A DNA stretch of 64,000 bases from Anaerocolumna sp047777345 (GTDB lineage Bacteria; Bacillota; Clostridia; Lachnospirales; Lachnospiraceae). Both the position numbers and the translations under genes were made by a program. Shown here in pieces: positions 43,003 to 50,708 of the stretch (the stretch's first letter is position 1; each line of letters opens with the position of its first letter). Below the pieces are notes generated by a model. It saw only the letters and a program-made list of their open reading frames with translations. It was not told where the DNA came from and ran no database searches. Location: positions 62,001-126,000 of the forward strand of contig JBKEEJ010000003.1 of the NCBI GenBank assembly GCA_047777345.1, in the 5' to 3' direction.

Positions 43003-43656
43003 ATGAAATCCAAAATTTTAATTGTAACAATCCTGTTGCTTATTGCATTGTTAGCCGGATGTGGTAATAAAGATAACGGTACGGACCAGACCACAGATAC
43101 GGTTGATACGGTTACCCCGACGGATACTCCTGCAACAGATACCACCGATAATAATACAGCGGATAATACCACTGCGGGAGATAACACCAGCATGGAAAAC
43201 AATACCACACCGGATGCAGTAACCACCGCTTCTATCGTCGATACGGAAGAAGCCTTTGTCAAAGCCATTGGCAAGAACGGTACCTGGATTATTGCAACAC
43301 TAAAGGATCTGACCTTTGATCAGGACCTTACCTTAGAAGGAGAATTTAAGAACGGTAAGCAGGATGAAAACGGAAATGACATAATTCAGCGTAAAATTGC
43401 TCTCTATTCTCAGGACGAGAACCGTAACATCACTGCACGATACACCCTGACAGCTCCCAAATTAACCATTACCAGTCCCAATGCCAGTATCCAGCACGGA
43501 ACTTTTAAGGGAGACCTGTATGTGGATGTAAAAAATTTTCAGTTGATAGATACAACGGTTGACGGTAATGTATATTTCTCATCCGAAGAAGCAAAATCCA
43601 CCTTTATGATGGATGAAACAAGTAAAATAACTGGGAAACAAGAAGTAAGAAAATAA
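43003..43656 (+). CDS. Lipoprotein of unknown function with a Thr/Asp/Asn-rich linker
   Basis: 217 aa, the only intact protein gene on the plus strand. The signal peptide ends in LLAGC (Cys21), so it should be lipid-anchored. Residues about 25-78 are a low-complexity Thr/Asp/Asn stalk. The folded part (about 80-217) alternates short strands (LTLEGEF, RYTLTAPKLTITSP, GTFKGDLYVDVKNFQLIDTTVDGNVYF), resembling a right-handed beta-helix repeat. I do not recognise a family or an active site. AGGAGG lies 6 bases before the ATG and a terminator follows. It may sit among surface enzymes as a wall-associated protein, but that is inference. Confidence 0.85.
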   Translation: MKSKILIVTILLLIALLAGCGNKDNGTDQTTDTVDTVTPTDTPATDTTDNNTADNTTAGDNTSMENNTTPDAVTTASIVDTEEAFVKAIGKNGTWIIATLKDLTFDQDLTLEGEFKNGKQDENGNDIIQRKIALYSQDENRNITARYTLTAPKLTITSPNASIQHGTFKGDLYVDVKNFQLIDTTVDGNVYFSSEEAKSTFMMDETSKITGKQEVRK

Positions 43657-43676
43657 AAAAACTTACACACAAACGG

Positions 43677-43737
43677 GGCAGATGCAAACCGGAATCTTAT
43701 ACTGAAAAACTCAATAAGATTTTGCATCTGCCTTTTT
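43677..43737 (+). terminator. Terminator of the lipoprotein gene, possibly bidirectional
   Basis: A 12-bp stem GGCAGATGCAAA/TTTGCATCTGCC (43677-43688, 43721-43732) with an inner AATCTTA/TAAGATT pairing is followed by T5 on the plus strand. It abuts the stop codon of the convergent DUF434 gene. Confidence 0.85.
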
Positions 43738-44458
43738 AAGTTTTATTCATACTTAAATCCAAAAGAAAGGCATCCGGAATATTTTCCTTAATTATTCCCG
43801 GTGCCAGATTAATCCAGCTTAAACACTTATTTAATATAATAGCATCGCTGGTAATAACGTTACTGCTCTTTTCCAGAATCACATCTGCATTATTTACAAG
43901 TTCCACTTCCGTATGAAAAGCATATGGGTCCAATAATTCCAAAATCCGTTGCTTTAACCTGCCCGTATTGGACACCGGACAGTCCAGATAAAAATGGGCG
44001 TACCCAATTTCTAAAGATTCCAGTTTGCTGCCTATTAATGTGATTGCTACATCTGTTTTATCAATAAGCCGGTAGGTACCTCTAAGGCCTGCCAGATCTC
44101 TGATGGTCCCGTCCATACATTGAATCAGCACAGAACCTGACAAGGCTACCTCAAGTGTAATAATTACATTTAAACCGTCAATAAATACCTTCTGATCTTT
44201 AAGTTTTCCTGTTATTTGCTTTGATTTTCTGTTCAATATGGTTTCGTAAGTTGAAGTGGCTCTGGCTAAGGCAAGTCGCTGTCTTTCCGACAATAAATAA
44301 TGGTTACCTACAAAGGTAGACGCGCTTTTTATCGGGTAGCCCTGCTCAATCAGATATAAAATATCCTTTTGGGCCTTATGTAATACTTCCAGGCTTTCCA
44401 TGCCAAATTCTTTTCTGTCATTGGGTACATATCCTCTTTTTGTATTATGATTTTTCAT
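43736..44458 (-). CDS. DUF434 domain-containing protein
   Basis: 240 aa, cytosolic. It matches the DUF434 pattern: SERQRLALARATST near residue 58, then QKVFIDGLNVIITLE (a possible nuclease-like or PIN-type DGxN acidic motif) and the conserved HFYLDCPVSNTGRLK stretch. Function is unknown; the family occurs across bacteria and archaea and is often called YacP- or NYN-like by structure, which I cannot check. AGGAG lies 5 bases before the ATG. It follows the terminator of the flagellar operon, so it is a separate unit with a promoter not evident to me. Confidence 0.75.
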   Translation of the reverse strand: MKNHNTKRGYVPNDRKEFGMESLEVLHKAQKDILYLIEQGYPIKSASTFVGNHYLLSERQRLALARATSTYETILNRKSKQITGKLKDQKVFIDGLNVIITLEVALSGSVLIQCMDGTIRDLAGLRGTYRLIDKTDVAITLIGSKLESLEIGYAHFYLDCPVSNTGRLKQRILELLDPYAFHTEVELVNNADVILEKSSNVITSDAIILNKCLSWINLAPGIIKENIPDAFLLDLSMNKT

Positions 44459-44493
44459 GGCAACTCCTGTCGGTAAAAAACAACTGCTAATTG

Positions 44494-44531
44494 AAAAAAA
44501 GCAAATAATTCATTGATATAAATTATTTGCT
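44494..44531 (-). terminator. Terminator of the flagellar/chemotaxis operon
   Basis: A perfect 11-bp stem AGCAAATAATT/AATTATTTGCT (44500-44510, 44521-44531) is followed by T7 on the minus strand, 23 bp past the stop of the MltG-like gene. No comparable terminator is seen upstream in the operon. Confidence 0.85.
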
Positions 44532-44553
44532 GGTGTATATAAAACTATTCTTA

Positions 44554-45285
44554 TTATTTATTGACAATGGCATCGGCAATATCCTGATAGTGGGTATATT
44601 TCTCAAACTGAAATACACCGACTTTTATTCTTGTTGTATAATCATTTTGCTTTAGAAACTGGTTAAATGCGTAGGCATCCTCTATAACTCCTTTTGACTT
44701 AAGCAGGTTGGCCACATCTTCCGATGTCATGCCCGAAATAATTTTTACAGTCACAGGATTTGAATCAGATCCGTCGTCTGCTGATAAGCTTTTATCAGGT
44801 TCCTTATCAGATGACAATTCTTTATCCGATGATGTATTTTTATCCGATGATAATTTCTTATCCGATGATAATTTCTTATCATCGGAAATTGCCTTAGATG
44901 TATTTTCTTCCTTGTCGGGTGCAGAAGTCAATTCAGAATTTTTTTGTTGAGCTGCCGATGTTTTTTCAGAGGCATCCTCTGCTTTACTGTTATCAGAGGA
45001 TGTTTCCCCGGATTTGGATTGATCTGCACCCGGCTTATCAGTAGGTTCTTTCGTTGGCACTGATGTAGGTGTAACAGTTGGTGTCTGGGTAGGTGCTACT
45101 ATGTCATCCATATCAATATCATCCTGCATTACCATACCTAATTTTTCAGCTCTTTTAATAATTTCCTCATCCGAAAGTTTGGCACCGCCATTTGCCCGGT
45201 ATGATATGGTTAAGATTAAGGTGGTAAGAATAATGCCGACACCTACACCCCTTAAATAATACTTTAGCTTCATTTTTACACTCAT
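44554..45285 (-). CDS. MltG/YceG-like N-terminal-region protein with a charged repeat linker
   Basis: 243 aa if started at the ATG at 45283-45285. A longer TTG start (45294) is possible and neither has a good SD. One membrane segment (about 8-28) is followed by a Thr/Pro/Ser linker with a 6-residue repeat (SSDKKL, four to five copies in the middle, 18-bp DNA units near 44800-44880). The C-terminal about 60 residues match the LysM-like or LytG N-domain of endolytic transglycosylases: VTVKIISGMTSEDVANLLKSKGVI and RIKVGVFQF. The catalytic YceG glutamate domain is absent. It may bind the cell wall near the flagellum. Confidence 0.7.
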   Translation of the reverse strand: MSVKMKLKYYLRGVGVGIILTTLILTISYRANGGAKLSDEEIIKRAEKLGMVMQDDIDMDDIVAPTQTPTVTPTSVPTKEPTDKPGADQSKSGETSSDNSKAEDASEKTSAAQQKNSELTSAPDKEENTSKAISDDKKLSSDKKLSSDKNTSSDKELSSDKEPDKSLSADDGSDSNPVTVKIISGMTSEDVANLLKSKGVIEDAYAFNQFLKQNDYTTRIKVGVFQFEKYTHYQDIADAIVNK

Positions 45286-45332
45286 GCCTTTCAATTTTCT
45301 TAGACCAGTACCGGTATCAGGGTGAACTTAAA

Positions 45333-45974
45333 TTAAACTTTATTTTTCTTATTATTATATAAATCAATTACCAACTTAACTTCTCCCTGTCCCAGTTCCA
45401 ATGTTTTGGATATATCAATGATGGAAAATCCCTGGGAATACATTTCAAGGATTTTTTGATTATAACTGCTTAAATATTTTGCGTCTTCCGTGGAATTCTT
45501 ATTGTCAGCTGTCTGAACCGCTGCCTGGTTATTTTTTACTGCGTTAACCTTTTGGTTTTCGACCGGTTTCTTATTATTTTGTGCTTCCTTTGCCTTAAGT
45601 TTTAATTTATCAAAATCTTTCATCAGATCTTTTATTTCTGTCTCTTTTTCGTTTAACATATTGTACAAAAATACGACTTCTTCATGATTCCTGCTTATTT
45701 TTTCCAGTATTTGCTCGGAAAAATCATTGACTGCTATAATTTTTTCATTGGACAGTTGATCCAGCCGGTCTTTCGTATAACTTAAAGAATTTTCTGTGGC
45801 CTCAGTTATAATGTCGTTTACCTTATCCTTAAGGTTATCTATTTCCGCCAGGCTTAATTCCCTTTCATTGGGTTGGAATTCGTTTTTATTCTCCATGCTT
45901 TTATCCGTTATGATACAGCTAACGATCAGAACTGCTACTCCTATAATGATTAAAACTATTTCTAAAAGTGTCAT
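45333..45974 (-). CDS. DUF6115-like membrane coiled-coil protein, possible SwrB counterpart
   Basis: 213 aa. An N-terminal membrane segment (about 3-22, LEIVLIIIGVAVLIVSCII) is followed by a long coiled coil (about 40-135), an Asn/Gln-rich linker and a C-terminal helix-turn-helix-like module (EMYSQGFSIIDISKTLELGQGEVKLVIDLY). This layout and the place two genes after sigD recall SwrB (YlxL) of Bacillus, which sits directly after sigD and activates the flagellar export apparatus. Sequence identity has not been tested. It does not bind DNA in any proven case. SD GGAG at the start; 29 bp after the 107-aa gene. Confidence 0.65.
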   Translation of the reverse strand: MTLLEIVLIIIGVAVLIVSCIITDKSMENKNEFQPNERELSLAEIDNLKDKVNDIITEATENSLSYTKDRLDQLSNEKIIAVNDFSEQILEKISRNHEEVVFLYNMLNEKETEIKDLMKDFDKLKLKAKEAQNNKKPVENQKVNAVKNNQAAVQTADNKNSTEDAKYLSSYNQKILEMYSQGFSIIDISKTLELGQGEVKLVIDLYNNKKNKV

Positions 45975-46003
45975 TGTTTCTCTCCTGCTATATTTTAATC
46001 CTG

Positions 46004-46327
46004 CTATATTTTAATATCTATGGAACCATATCGACAATTGTTTTTAGGAGCTGCCTCTTTCGCTTTTTGCTTCTTGTCCTTTTTCCTGCCGGAATATGAA
46101 TATGAGTATGAATTATTGCCTTTCTCTTTTGCATCATACCGATATTCCTGGTTTTCGCTTTTGAATGTTCTTACTGTCTGCTGAGATTCTTTCTGAATCT
46201 GATGATTTAGTTGCTGTCCGATAAGAAGCTGGTCATTAAGTGGCTTTTGATATTCCTGCTGTTTGTATGGAGTAACTTCCTGTGATTTGGGAGCCATCGT
46301 CGCTATTTCGATGGGTGTAATAGACAT
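46004..46327 (-). CDS. Small flagellar-operon protein of unknown function (107 aa)
   Basis: 107 aa, no signal or membrane segment. The N-terminus ITPIEIATMAPKSQEVT is followed by a Gln-rich helix (about 20-55), a Tyr/Ser stretch (NSYSYSYSG, about 73-81) and a strongly basic tail with RKKDKKQKAKE. I do not recognise a domain. It lies between fapA and the DUF6115 gene, with 12- and 29-bp gaps, and an AGGAGG SD. The context implies a role in flagellar assembly or FapA function. Low complexity makes database assignment difficult. Confidence 0.8.
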   Translation of the reverse strand: MSITPIEIATMAPKSQEVTPYKQQEYQKPLNDQLLIGQQLNHQIQKESQQTVRTFKSENQEYRYDAKEKGNNSYSYSYSGRKKDKKQKAKEAAPKNNCRYGSIDIKI

Positions 46328-46339
46328 TGATATTCCTCC

Positions 46340-47956
46340 TTATAAACCGACAACCTTGATATCGGCTCTATCACGTACGAACTTTGAATAGTGAATTTCG
46401 CTTTTTACGTAATAATTTATATTGGAAATAACGATTCTTACACCGGGATATGCTATATTTTCCACTTTAATATAGCCTGATTCACTATTGTTTATTTCAA
46501 TACGTAACTGGTCGTATCGTCTTGTAGCTTCTTTTATTTTATTTCTTAAAGCCAGACAATTTTGGGTAACCGTCCGTATATATTCCAGCCTGTCCTGAGG
46601 CAGCTTTTCACCGGAATTCAGTCTTTTCTTATAAGCATCTAGTATTGGCATTAGTTTTTCCAGATCGCTTTGCATATTAATCAGGTTCTTTTCCAGTTCC
46701 CGAAATTCTTCCACAGCAGCAGGATCAATTCCTACTTCCAGCAAGGTATTTGTCCCCATGGTAGAACCGGCATTTTTAACTGTTATGTTAGAACCTGACC
46801 GGATTTCGCCGCCAGTAACAAAACCCCTTTTTCCACCCACAATAATGTCGCCTTTTGCCGATACTTTGCTATGTAAAATTGCTTCTGTGGTAATGTATCC
46901 GCCGGCTTTCACATAAGCATTTTCAATAAATTTAGAAATAATATTACTGCCGGCTTCCATCCTGCCTCTGCTCATACCCTGCATGCCGCGTTTTAAAATA
47001 ATCTGACCACCAGCTCTTAATGTTGCGCCTTCCACAACTCCGTTAACAATAATATCTCCTTTTGCCGTAATAGAATAACCGGTATTTACATTTCCCTGAA
47101 CAGTGACATTTCCTTCATATACGATGTCACCTGTGGAAGCATCCACATCAGCCAGTACTTCATAGGTATCGGATACAAATACTTTATCATCCGTCAGCAC
47201 TGCATGTCCGCTGACATCGGAATACATTGTCAGACCATCTTCGGAAAGATGAATATTTCTGCCATGTTTCAGCACTTTTCTCATTACCTTCTTGGCTGGT
47301 ATAATACTTCCGTATACATCCATTCCGGGTTTTCCAGGTATGGCAGGACTTAACTTTGCCAGAATATCTCCTTTACTAATGGAGCTTATGGTGTCCAGCT
47401 GATGAAAGTCAACGGAACCATCTTCATTTAACTTCGGCTTTAAGGTATTATCCGTATTAAAAAAATATGTAATGACTGCATCTTTTCCCTCTACCGGGGG
47501 AGTTCCTCTTGCAAGAATGTAATCCTCACAGTATTTTCTTTTTGCTAAAAAAGATTCAATATTACTGTCATTAATTCCGTACTTTATTCCGGCCTGTTCC
47601 AGACTGGATTTTATGTCTTCTTTTGTCATTAACTGTCCCTTGTTTGACGGAGGATAGAATCTTCCGATTGCACACATGCGGTCCTGAGATACCGTGATTT
47701 GCACAGATTCGTTAACCGGTAAAATTGGAACCGAAATCAATTTGACTTCGATTGACTCACTTCCCAATGACATTAATGCCCTGCTAAGGCTTTTAATATC
47801 ATAATCAAAAATTCCTTTATCCACCAAGTAATTATTAATTTCGTCATAGGTAAGCGGCTTACCGGCTCCTGATGAGGGATATAGTTTAATGTAAGTACCA
47901 TCCGGCTTAATCACAAGACTAAAATAACTGTTTTGGATCTCCATAATTTTCACCAT
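46340..47956 (-). CDS. fapA: FapA-family protein (DUF342), polymer beta-helix
   Basis: 538 aa. Residues about 1-160 form the FapA N-terminal domain. The middle (about 160-400) is a beta-helix with repeated VNG/GDI units: DIVYEGNVTVQGNVNTGYSITAKGD and ATLRAGGQIILKRGM, then NAGSTMGTNTLLEVG. A coiled coil (about 405-500) and a C-terminal strand region follow. FapA relatives occur in many flagellar operons and have been linked to polar localisation of histidine kinases in Vibrio. Its biochemical role is unresolved. It follows sigD with a 5-bp gap. The start is uncertain: an ATG at 47944 has a better-placed SD. Confidence 0.85.
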   Translation of the reverse strand: MVKIMEIQNSYFSLVIKPDGTYIKLYPSSGAGKPLTYDEINNYLVDKGIFDYDIKSLSRALMSLGSESIEVKLISVPILPVNESVQITVSQDRMCAIGRFYPPSNKGQLMTKEDIKSSLEQAGIKYGINDSNIESFLAKRKYCEDYILARGTPPVEGKDAVITYFFNTDNTLKPKLNEDGSVDFHQLDTISSISKGDILAKLSPAIPGKPGMDVYGSIIPAKKVMRKVLKHGRNIHLSEDGLTMYSDVSGHAVLTDDKVFVSDTYEVLADVDASTGDIVYEGNVTVQGNVNTGYSITAKGDIIVNGVVEGATLRAGGQIILKRGMQGMSRGRMEAGSNIISKFIENAYVKAGGYITTEAILHSKVSAKGDIIVGGKRGFVTGGEIRSGSNITVKNAGSTMGTNTLLEVGIDPAAVEEFRELEKNLINMQSDLEKLMPILDAYKKRLNSGEKLPQDRLEYIRTVTQNCLALRNKIKEATRRYDQLRIEINNSESGYIKVENIAYPGVRIVISNINYYVKSEIHYSKFVRDRADIKVVGL

Positions 47957-47961
47957 CTCTC

Positions 47962-48729
47962 TTATAACGTAAACAATATATCCATATTATTTCCCAACTT
48001 CTGCTTCATTTTCTGCAAAGCCTTCGTATGAAGCTGGGATATTCTGGACTCTGATACTTCCAAAATGGAACTAATCTCTTTCAATGTTAAATCTTCATAA
48101 TAATATAAAGTAATTACTTTCTTTTCTTTTTCTGTAAGAGTTTCCAGGGCTTTAACCAATATTTCTTTTAATTCTTGTTTTTCAACAATTTTTTCTGGTG
48201 TATCATATTGTGCGGTAAGGCTTGCATCCATTTTAACCTCACTGCCTTGTTCCAGATACTCATCCAAAGAGAGAAGATTTGATACTTTAGTCTGATTTTG
48301 CCAAAGATCCAGTTCTTCCAGAGAAATATCCAGTTCTTTGGCAACTTCCTCGTCTGTTGCCATTCTTCCTGATTCCGCTTCTATTTTTTGAAACGCCGCA
48401 TCAATTTTTCTTTGTTTCTGTCTTAGAGTTCTGGGGATCCAATCCATTTTACGAATTTCATCCAAGATAGCGCCACGGATACGAAAACTCGCATAAGTCT
48501 CAAATTTAACACCTTTCGTATAATCGAATTTATCTACGGCATCAATCAATCCAAATATACCGTAACCGACTAAGTCATCATATTCCACATTATTGCCTAA
48601 ATACATGCTTAAACGTCCTGCAACAATTTTTACTAAACCGGCATATTCAATTATGATTTTTTCACGATTTTCGGGTGTCTTACATTTACTGTATTCTTCC
48701 CACAGTTTAGCCTTGCCTTCCGTGTTCAT
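47962..48729 (-). CDS. fliA: Flagellar sigma factor SigD/FliA (sigma-28)
   Basis: 255 aa. Region 2 (about 40-110) contains LVGYGIFGLIDAVDKFD and KFETYASFRIRGAILDEIRKMDWIPR, a sigma-28 hallmark. Region 3 (about 120-170) and region 4 (about 200-250) with LKEISSILEVSESRISQLHTKAL follow. It directs RNA polymerase to late flagellar, chemotaxis and autolysin promoters after hook completion, normally restrained by FlgM. The sequence gives no local FlgM gene. Its position after cheD with one small gene between resembles the Bacillus fla/che operon. Confidence 0.96.
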   Translation of the reverse strand: MNTEGKAKLWEEYSKCKTPENREKIIIEYAGLVKIVAGRLSMYLGNNVEYDDLVGYGIFGLIDAVDKFDYTKGVKFETYASFRIRGAILDEIRKMDWIPRTLRQKQRKIDAAFQKIEAESGRMATDEEVAKELDISLEELDLWQNQTKVSNLLSLDEYLEQGSEVKMDASLTAQYDTPEKIVEKQELKEILVKALETLTEKEKKVITLYYYEDLTLKEISSILEVSESRISQLHTKALQKMKQKLGNNMDILFTL

Positions 48730-48748
48730 AACAGTACTCCTTTATGCT

Positions 48749-49075
48749 TTACGAATTATTGTTATCACTTTTCGCAGTATCCTCCGTGACGTTAGCTTCC
48801 TCTTTTTGATTTTCCTTATCTTTCTCTTCTTTTTCTGCTTTTTCTTTCGTACTATCTTCTTTGGCAGTTTCCTCTTTGGCTGCTGCCTTATCATTAGCAA
48901 TAGTCACCTTTTTTATTATCTTGGCTGCTATTAATCCAATTATGTAAAATACAACAAGAACTATAAGTAAACGTATAAGACCTGATAAAAATTCAACCCC
49001 GTTTACGATATTTAATATACTTGTTATTGCACCGGCAGTTAACATAATAGCCGGGGCAATATACCTATCCCTCAT
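48749..49075 (-). CDS. Small membrane protein with a Lys/Glu tail (108 aa)
   Basis: 108 aa. Two hydrophobic stretches (about 8-24 and 32-52, with a Gly-rich turn) suggest two membrane helices. The last 50 residues are almost purely Lys, Glu, Asp, Ala and Asn, with no predicted fold. I do not recognise a family. It lies between cheD and sigD, 49 and 19 bp away, in the same direction, and should be expressed with the operon. Related clostridial genes are found in the same slot, as far as I recall; this needs a search to confirm. Confidence 0.75.
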   Translation of the reverse strand: MRDRYIAPAIMLTAGAITSILNIVNGVEFLSGLIRLLIVLVVFYIIGLIAAKIIKKVTIANDKAAAKEETAKEDSTKEKAEKEEKDKENQKEEANVTEDTAKSDNNNS

Positions 49076-49124
49076 ATCATCACCTTTTCCTTAAGTTGCA
49101 TAGCAAATTCGTAGAAGACTCTTA

Positions 49125-49610
49125 TTAAATAATTTTCAACGGTTTTCCTACCGACTTTATGTGCAATTGTCCTGTTTCCGGATAAAATATAATGGTTCTT
49201 CCGTAATCCAAACCAGTATCTTCGGCGGCTAAAGGAATTCCCAAAGACTTTAGTTTAAGCTTACTTGCTTCCACATTACGCTCTCCGATACGAAGCATAT
49301 CACTTTGGGATATAAAAGCAAACATTTGGGCACCACCGGCTATTTTTGCAATAAGCCTGTTTCTGTTGGCACCAATTGCGATTAATCGCGTAATCAAAGC
49401 CTCAATTCCTGTATCGGCAAATTTAGCCACATTTTCATTGTTTCTTATCTGCGTACTGTCCGGAAGCATAATATGTACCATTCCGGCGGTTTTGGTAACA
49501 GCATCATATAACACAATTCCAACACAGGAACCTAGTCCCAATGTCGTAATGGCATCCGGCGCCGTGCAAACATTTAAGTCCGCCATTCCCACTTTTATTA
49601 TTTTACTCAT
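49125..49610 (-). CDS. cheD: Chemoreceptor glutamine deamidase CheD
   Basis: 161 aa, the full family length. Catalytic Cys29 is in LGLGSCVGIVLYD and His46 in GMVHIMLPDS. The third residue of the triad (Thr in the GGAQMF segment) is also present. It deamidates glutamines of methyl-accepting receptors and is itself bound by CheC, which links it to CheY-P level. It lies 8 bp after cheC. Confidence 0.95.
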   Translation of the reverse strand: MSKIIKVGMADLNVCTAPDAITTLGLGSCVGIVLYDAVTKTAGMVHIMLPDSTQIRNNENVAKFADTGIEALITRLIAIGANRNRLIAKIAGGAQMFAFISQSDMLRIGERNVEASKLKLKSLGIPLAAEDTGLDYGRTIIFYPETGQLHIKSVGKPLKII

Positions 49611-49618
49611 AACCCCAC

Positions 49619-50233
49619 CTATAAGCCCAGAGATGACAAAATTACATTGTAAGAATCTAAGGTAGGTATTAATATAAAATAACCATTTACATCAGAGTCA
49701 TCCTTACTGAATTGGGTTTCTATAATCAAAGCTTTGTCTGCGACTTTGCCAAATTCAATTGCCGGCACACTTAAAATTGCTCCTGCCATATCAATAGACA
49801 TATATGGAACGCTGGATTCAATCCGTATGTTCATCAGTGTTGATAAAGATGATAAATATGCTCCGGAAATAATATTTCCGATTTCCTTTAAGGCGGAATA
49901 TTCCATTTCCGAAAAATCTTCATTATCCAATGATTTGCCCATCAAAAGATTTACCAAACGATAAGCGGACTTCTTGTCCATCATAAACATCATCATACCG
50001 CTGATGTCCCCCTGCAGGGTAATTAGTATCCCTACGACAAGGTTTTCCGCGCCGCCTACCGCATCCGCCAAATCTTTAAATTCCAGTAAAGCCACTTTAG
50101 GTACTTTCATATCAACCTTGCCATTAATCATGGTAGACAAAGCCGTGGTAGCATTTCCGGCACCAATGTTTCCGATTTCCCTTAATACATCAAACTGCAT
50201 ATTGTCAATCTGATCCAAATTTATTTTTGACAC
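49619..50233 (-). CDS. cheC: CheY-P phosphatase CheC
   Basis: 204 aa. Both CheC signature helices have the catalytic Glu-x-x-Asn pair: LREIGNIGAGNATTAL (about 18-33) and LKEIGNIISGAYLSSL (about 114-129). It should hydrolyse CheY-P and stimulate CheD. The first motif is complete, so this is an active class rather than a scaffold-only form. It is preceded by cheW with a 14-bp gap. Confidence 0.95.
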   Translation of the reverse strand: MSKINLDQIDNMQFDVLREIGNIGAGNATTALSTMINGKVDMKVPKVALLEFKDLADAVGGAENLVVGILITLQGDISGMMMFMMDKKSAYRLVNLLMGKSLDNEDFSEMEYSALKEIGNIISGAYLSSLSTLMNIRIESSVPYMSIDMAGAILSVPAIEFGKVADKALIIETQFSKDDSDVNGYFILIPTLDSYNVILSSLGL

Positions 50234-50247
50234 GAGGGGTCCACTCC

Positions 50248-50697
50248 TTATACCGGTTCTTTATCTATGATTACACTTGTTATATTTAGCAGAGAAATAA
50301 GATTATCATTATATTTGCCTATGCCACTTAAATATCCGTTTTTATCTTCTACAGCACTGTTGGCTACTTTTTCAATCATTGTATCGTCCAAAGTAACCAC
50401 TTCCTTAACCTCATCCACAATAATTCCTACGGCTGCCTGAGCTTCCAGTTTTATAATAATAATTCTGGTGGCATTTGTTATAACATCATCCTCCAGGCCG
50501 AATTTTAAACGTAAACTCATTACCGGGATTATTTCACCCCTTAAATTAATAACTCCTTTAAAATAGTGCTGTGCTTTTGGTACTCTGGTGATTCTTTGCA
50601 TTCTGACAATATTGTCCACATATTTTATATCAATGCCATACTGCTCATTCCCAACTTTAATTACGATATATTGTTTTGAATCATTTAAACCTTCCAT
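50248..50697 (-). CDS. cheW: Chemotaxis coupling protein CheW
   Basis: 149 aa, one SH3-like CheW domain: KQYIVIKVGNEQYGIDIKYVDNI and then PKAQHYFKGVINLRGEIIPVMSL, with VKEVVTLDDTMIE near residue 105. It links methyl-accepting receptors to CheA in the polar array. 11 bp before the start of the neighbouring cheA stop. Confidence 0.95.
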   Translation of the reverse strand: MEGLNDSKQYIVIKVGNEQYGIDIKYVDNIVRMQRITRVPKAQHYFKGVINLRGEIIPVMSLRLKFGLEDDVITNATRIIIIKLEAQAAVGIIVDEVKEVVTLDDTMIEKVANSAVEDKNGYLSGIGKYNDNLISLLNITSVIIDKEPV

Positions 50698-50708
50698 ATT
50701 TTCACCCC

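Noticed and set aside
44800..44880. CRISPR-like or minisatellite repeats near the MltG-like gene
   Set aside because: The 18-bp units are in frame inside a coding sequence, encode SSDKKL and have no spacers.
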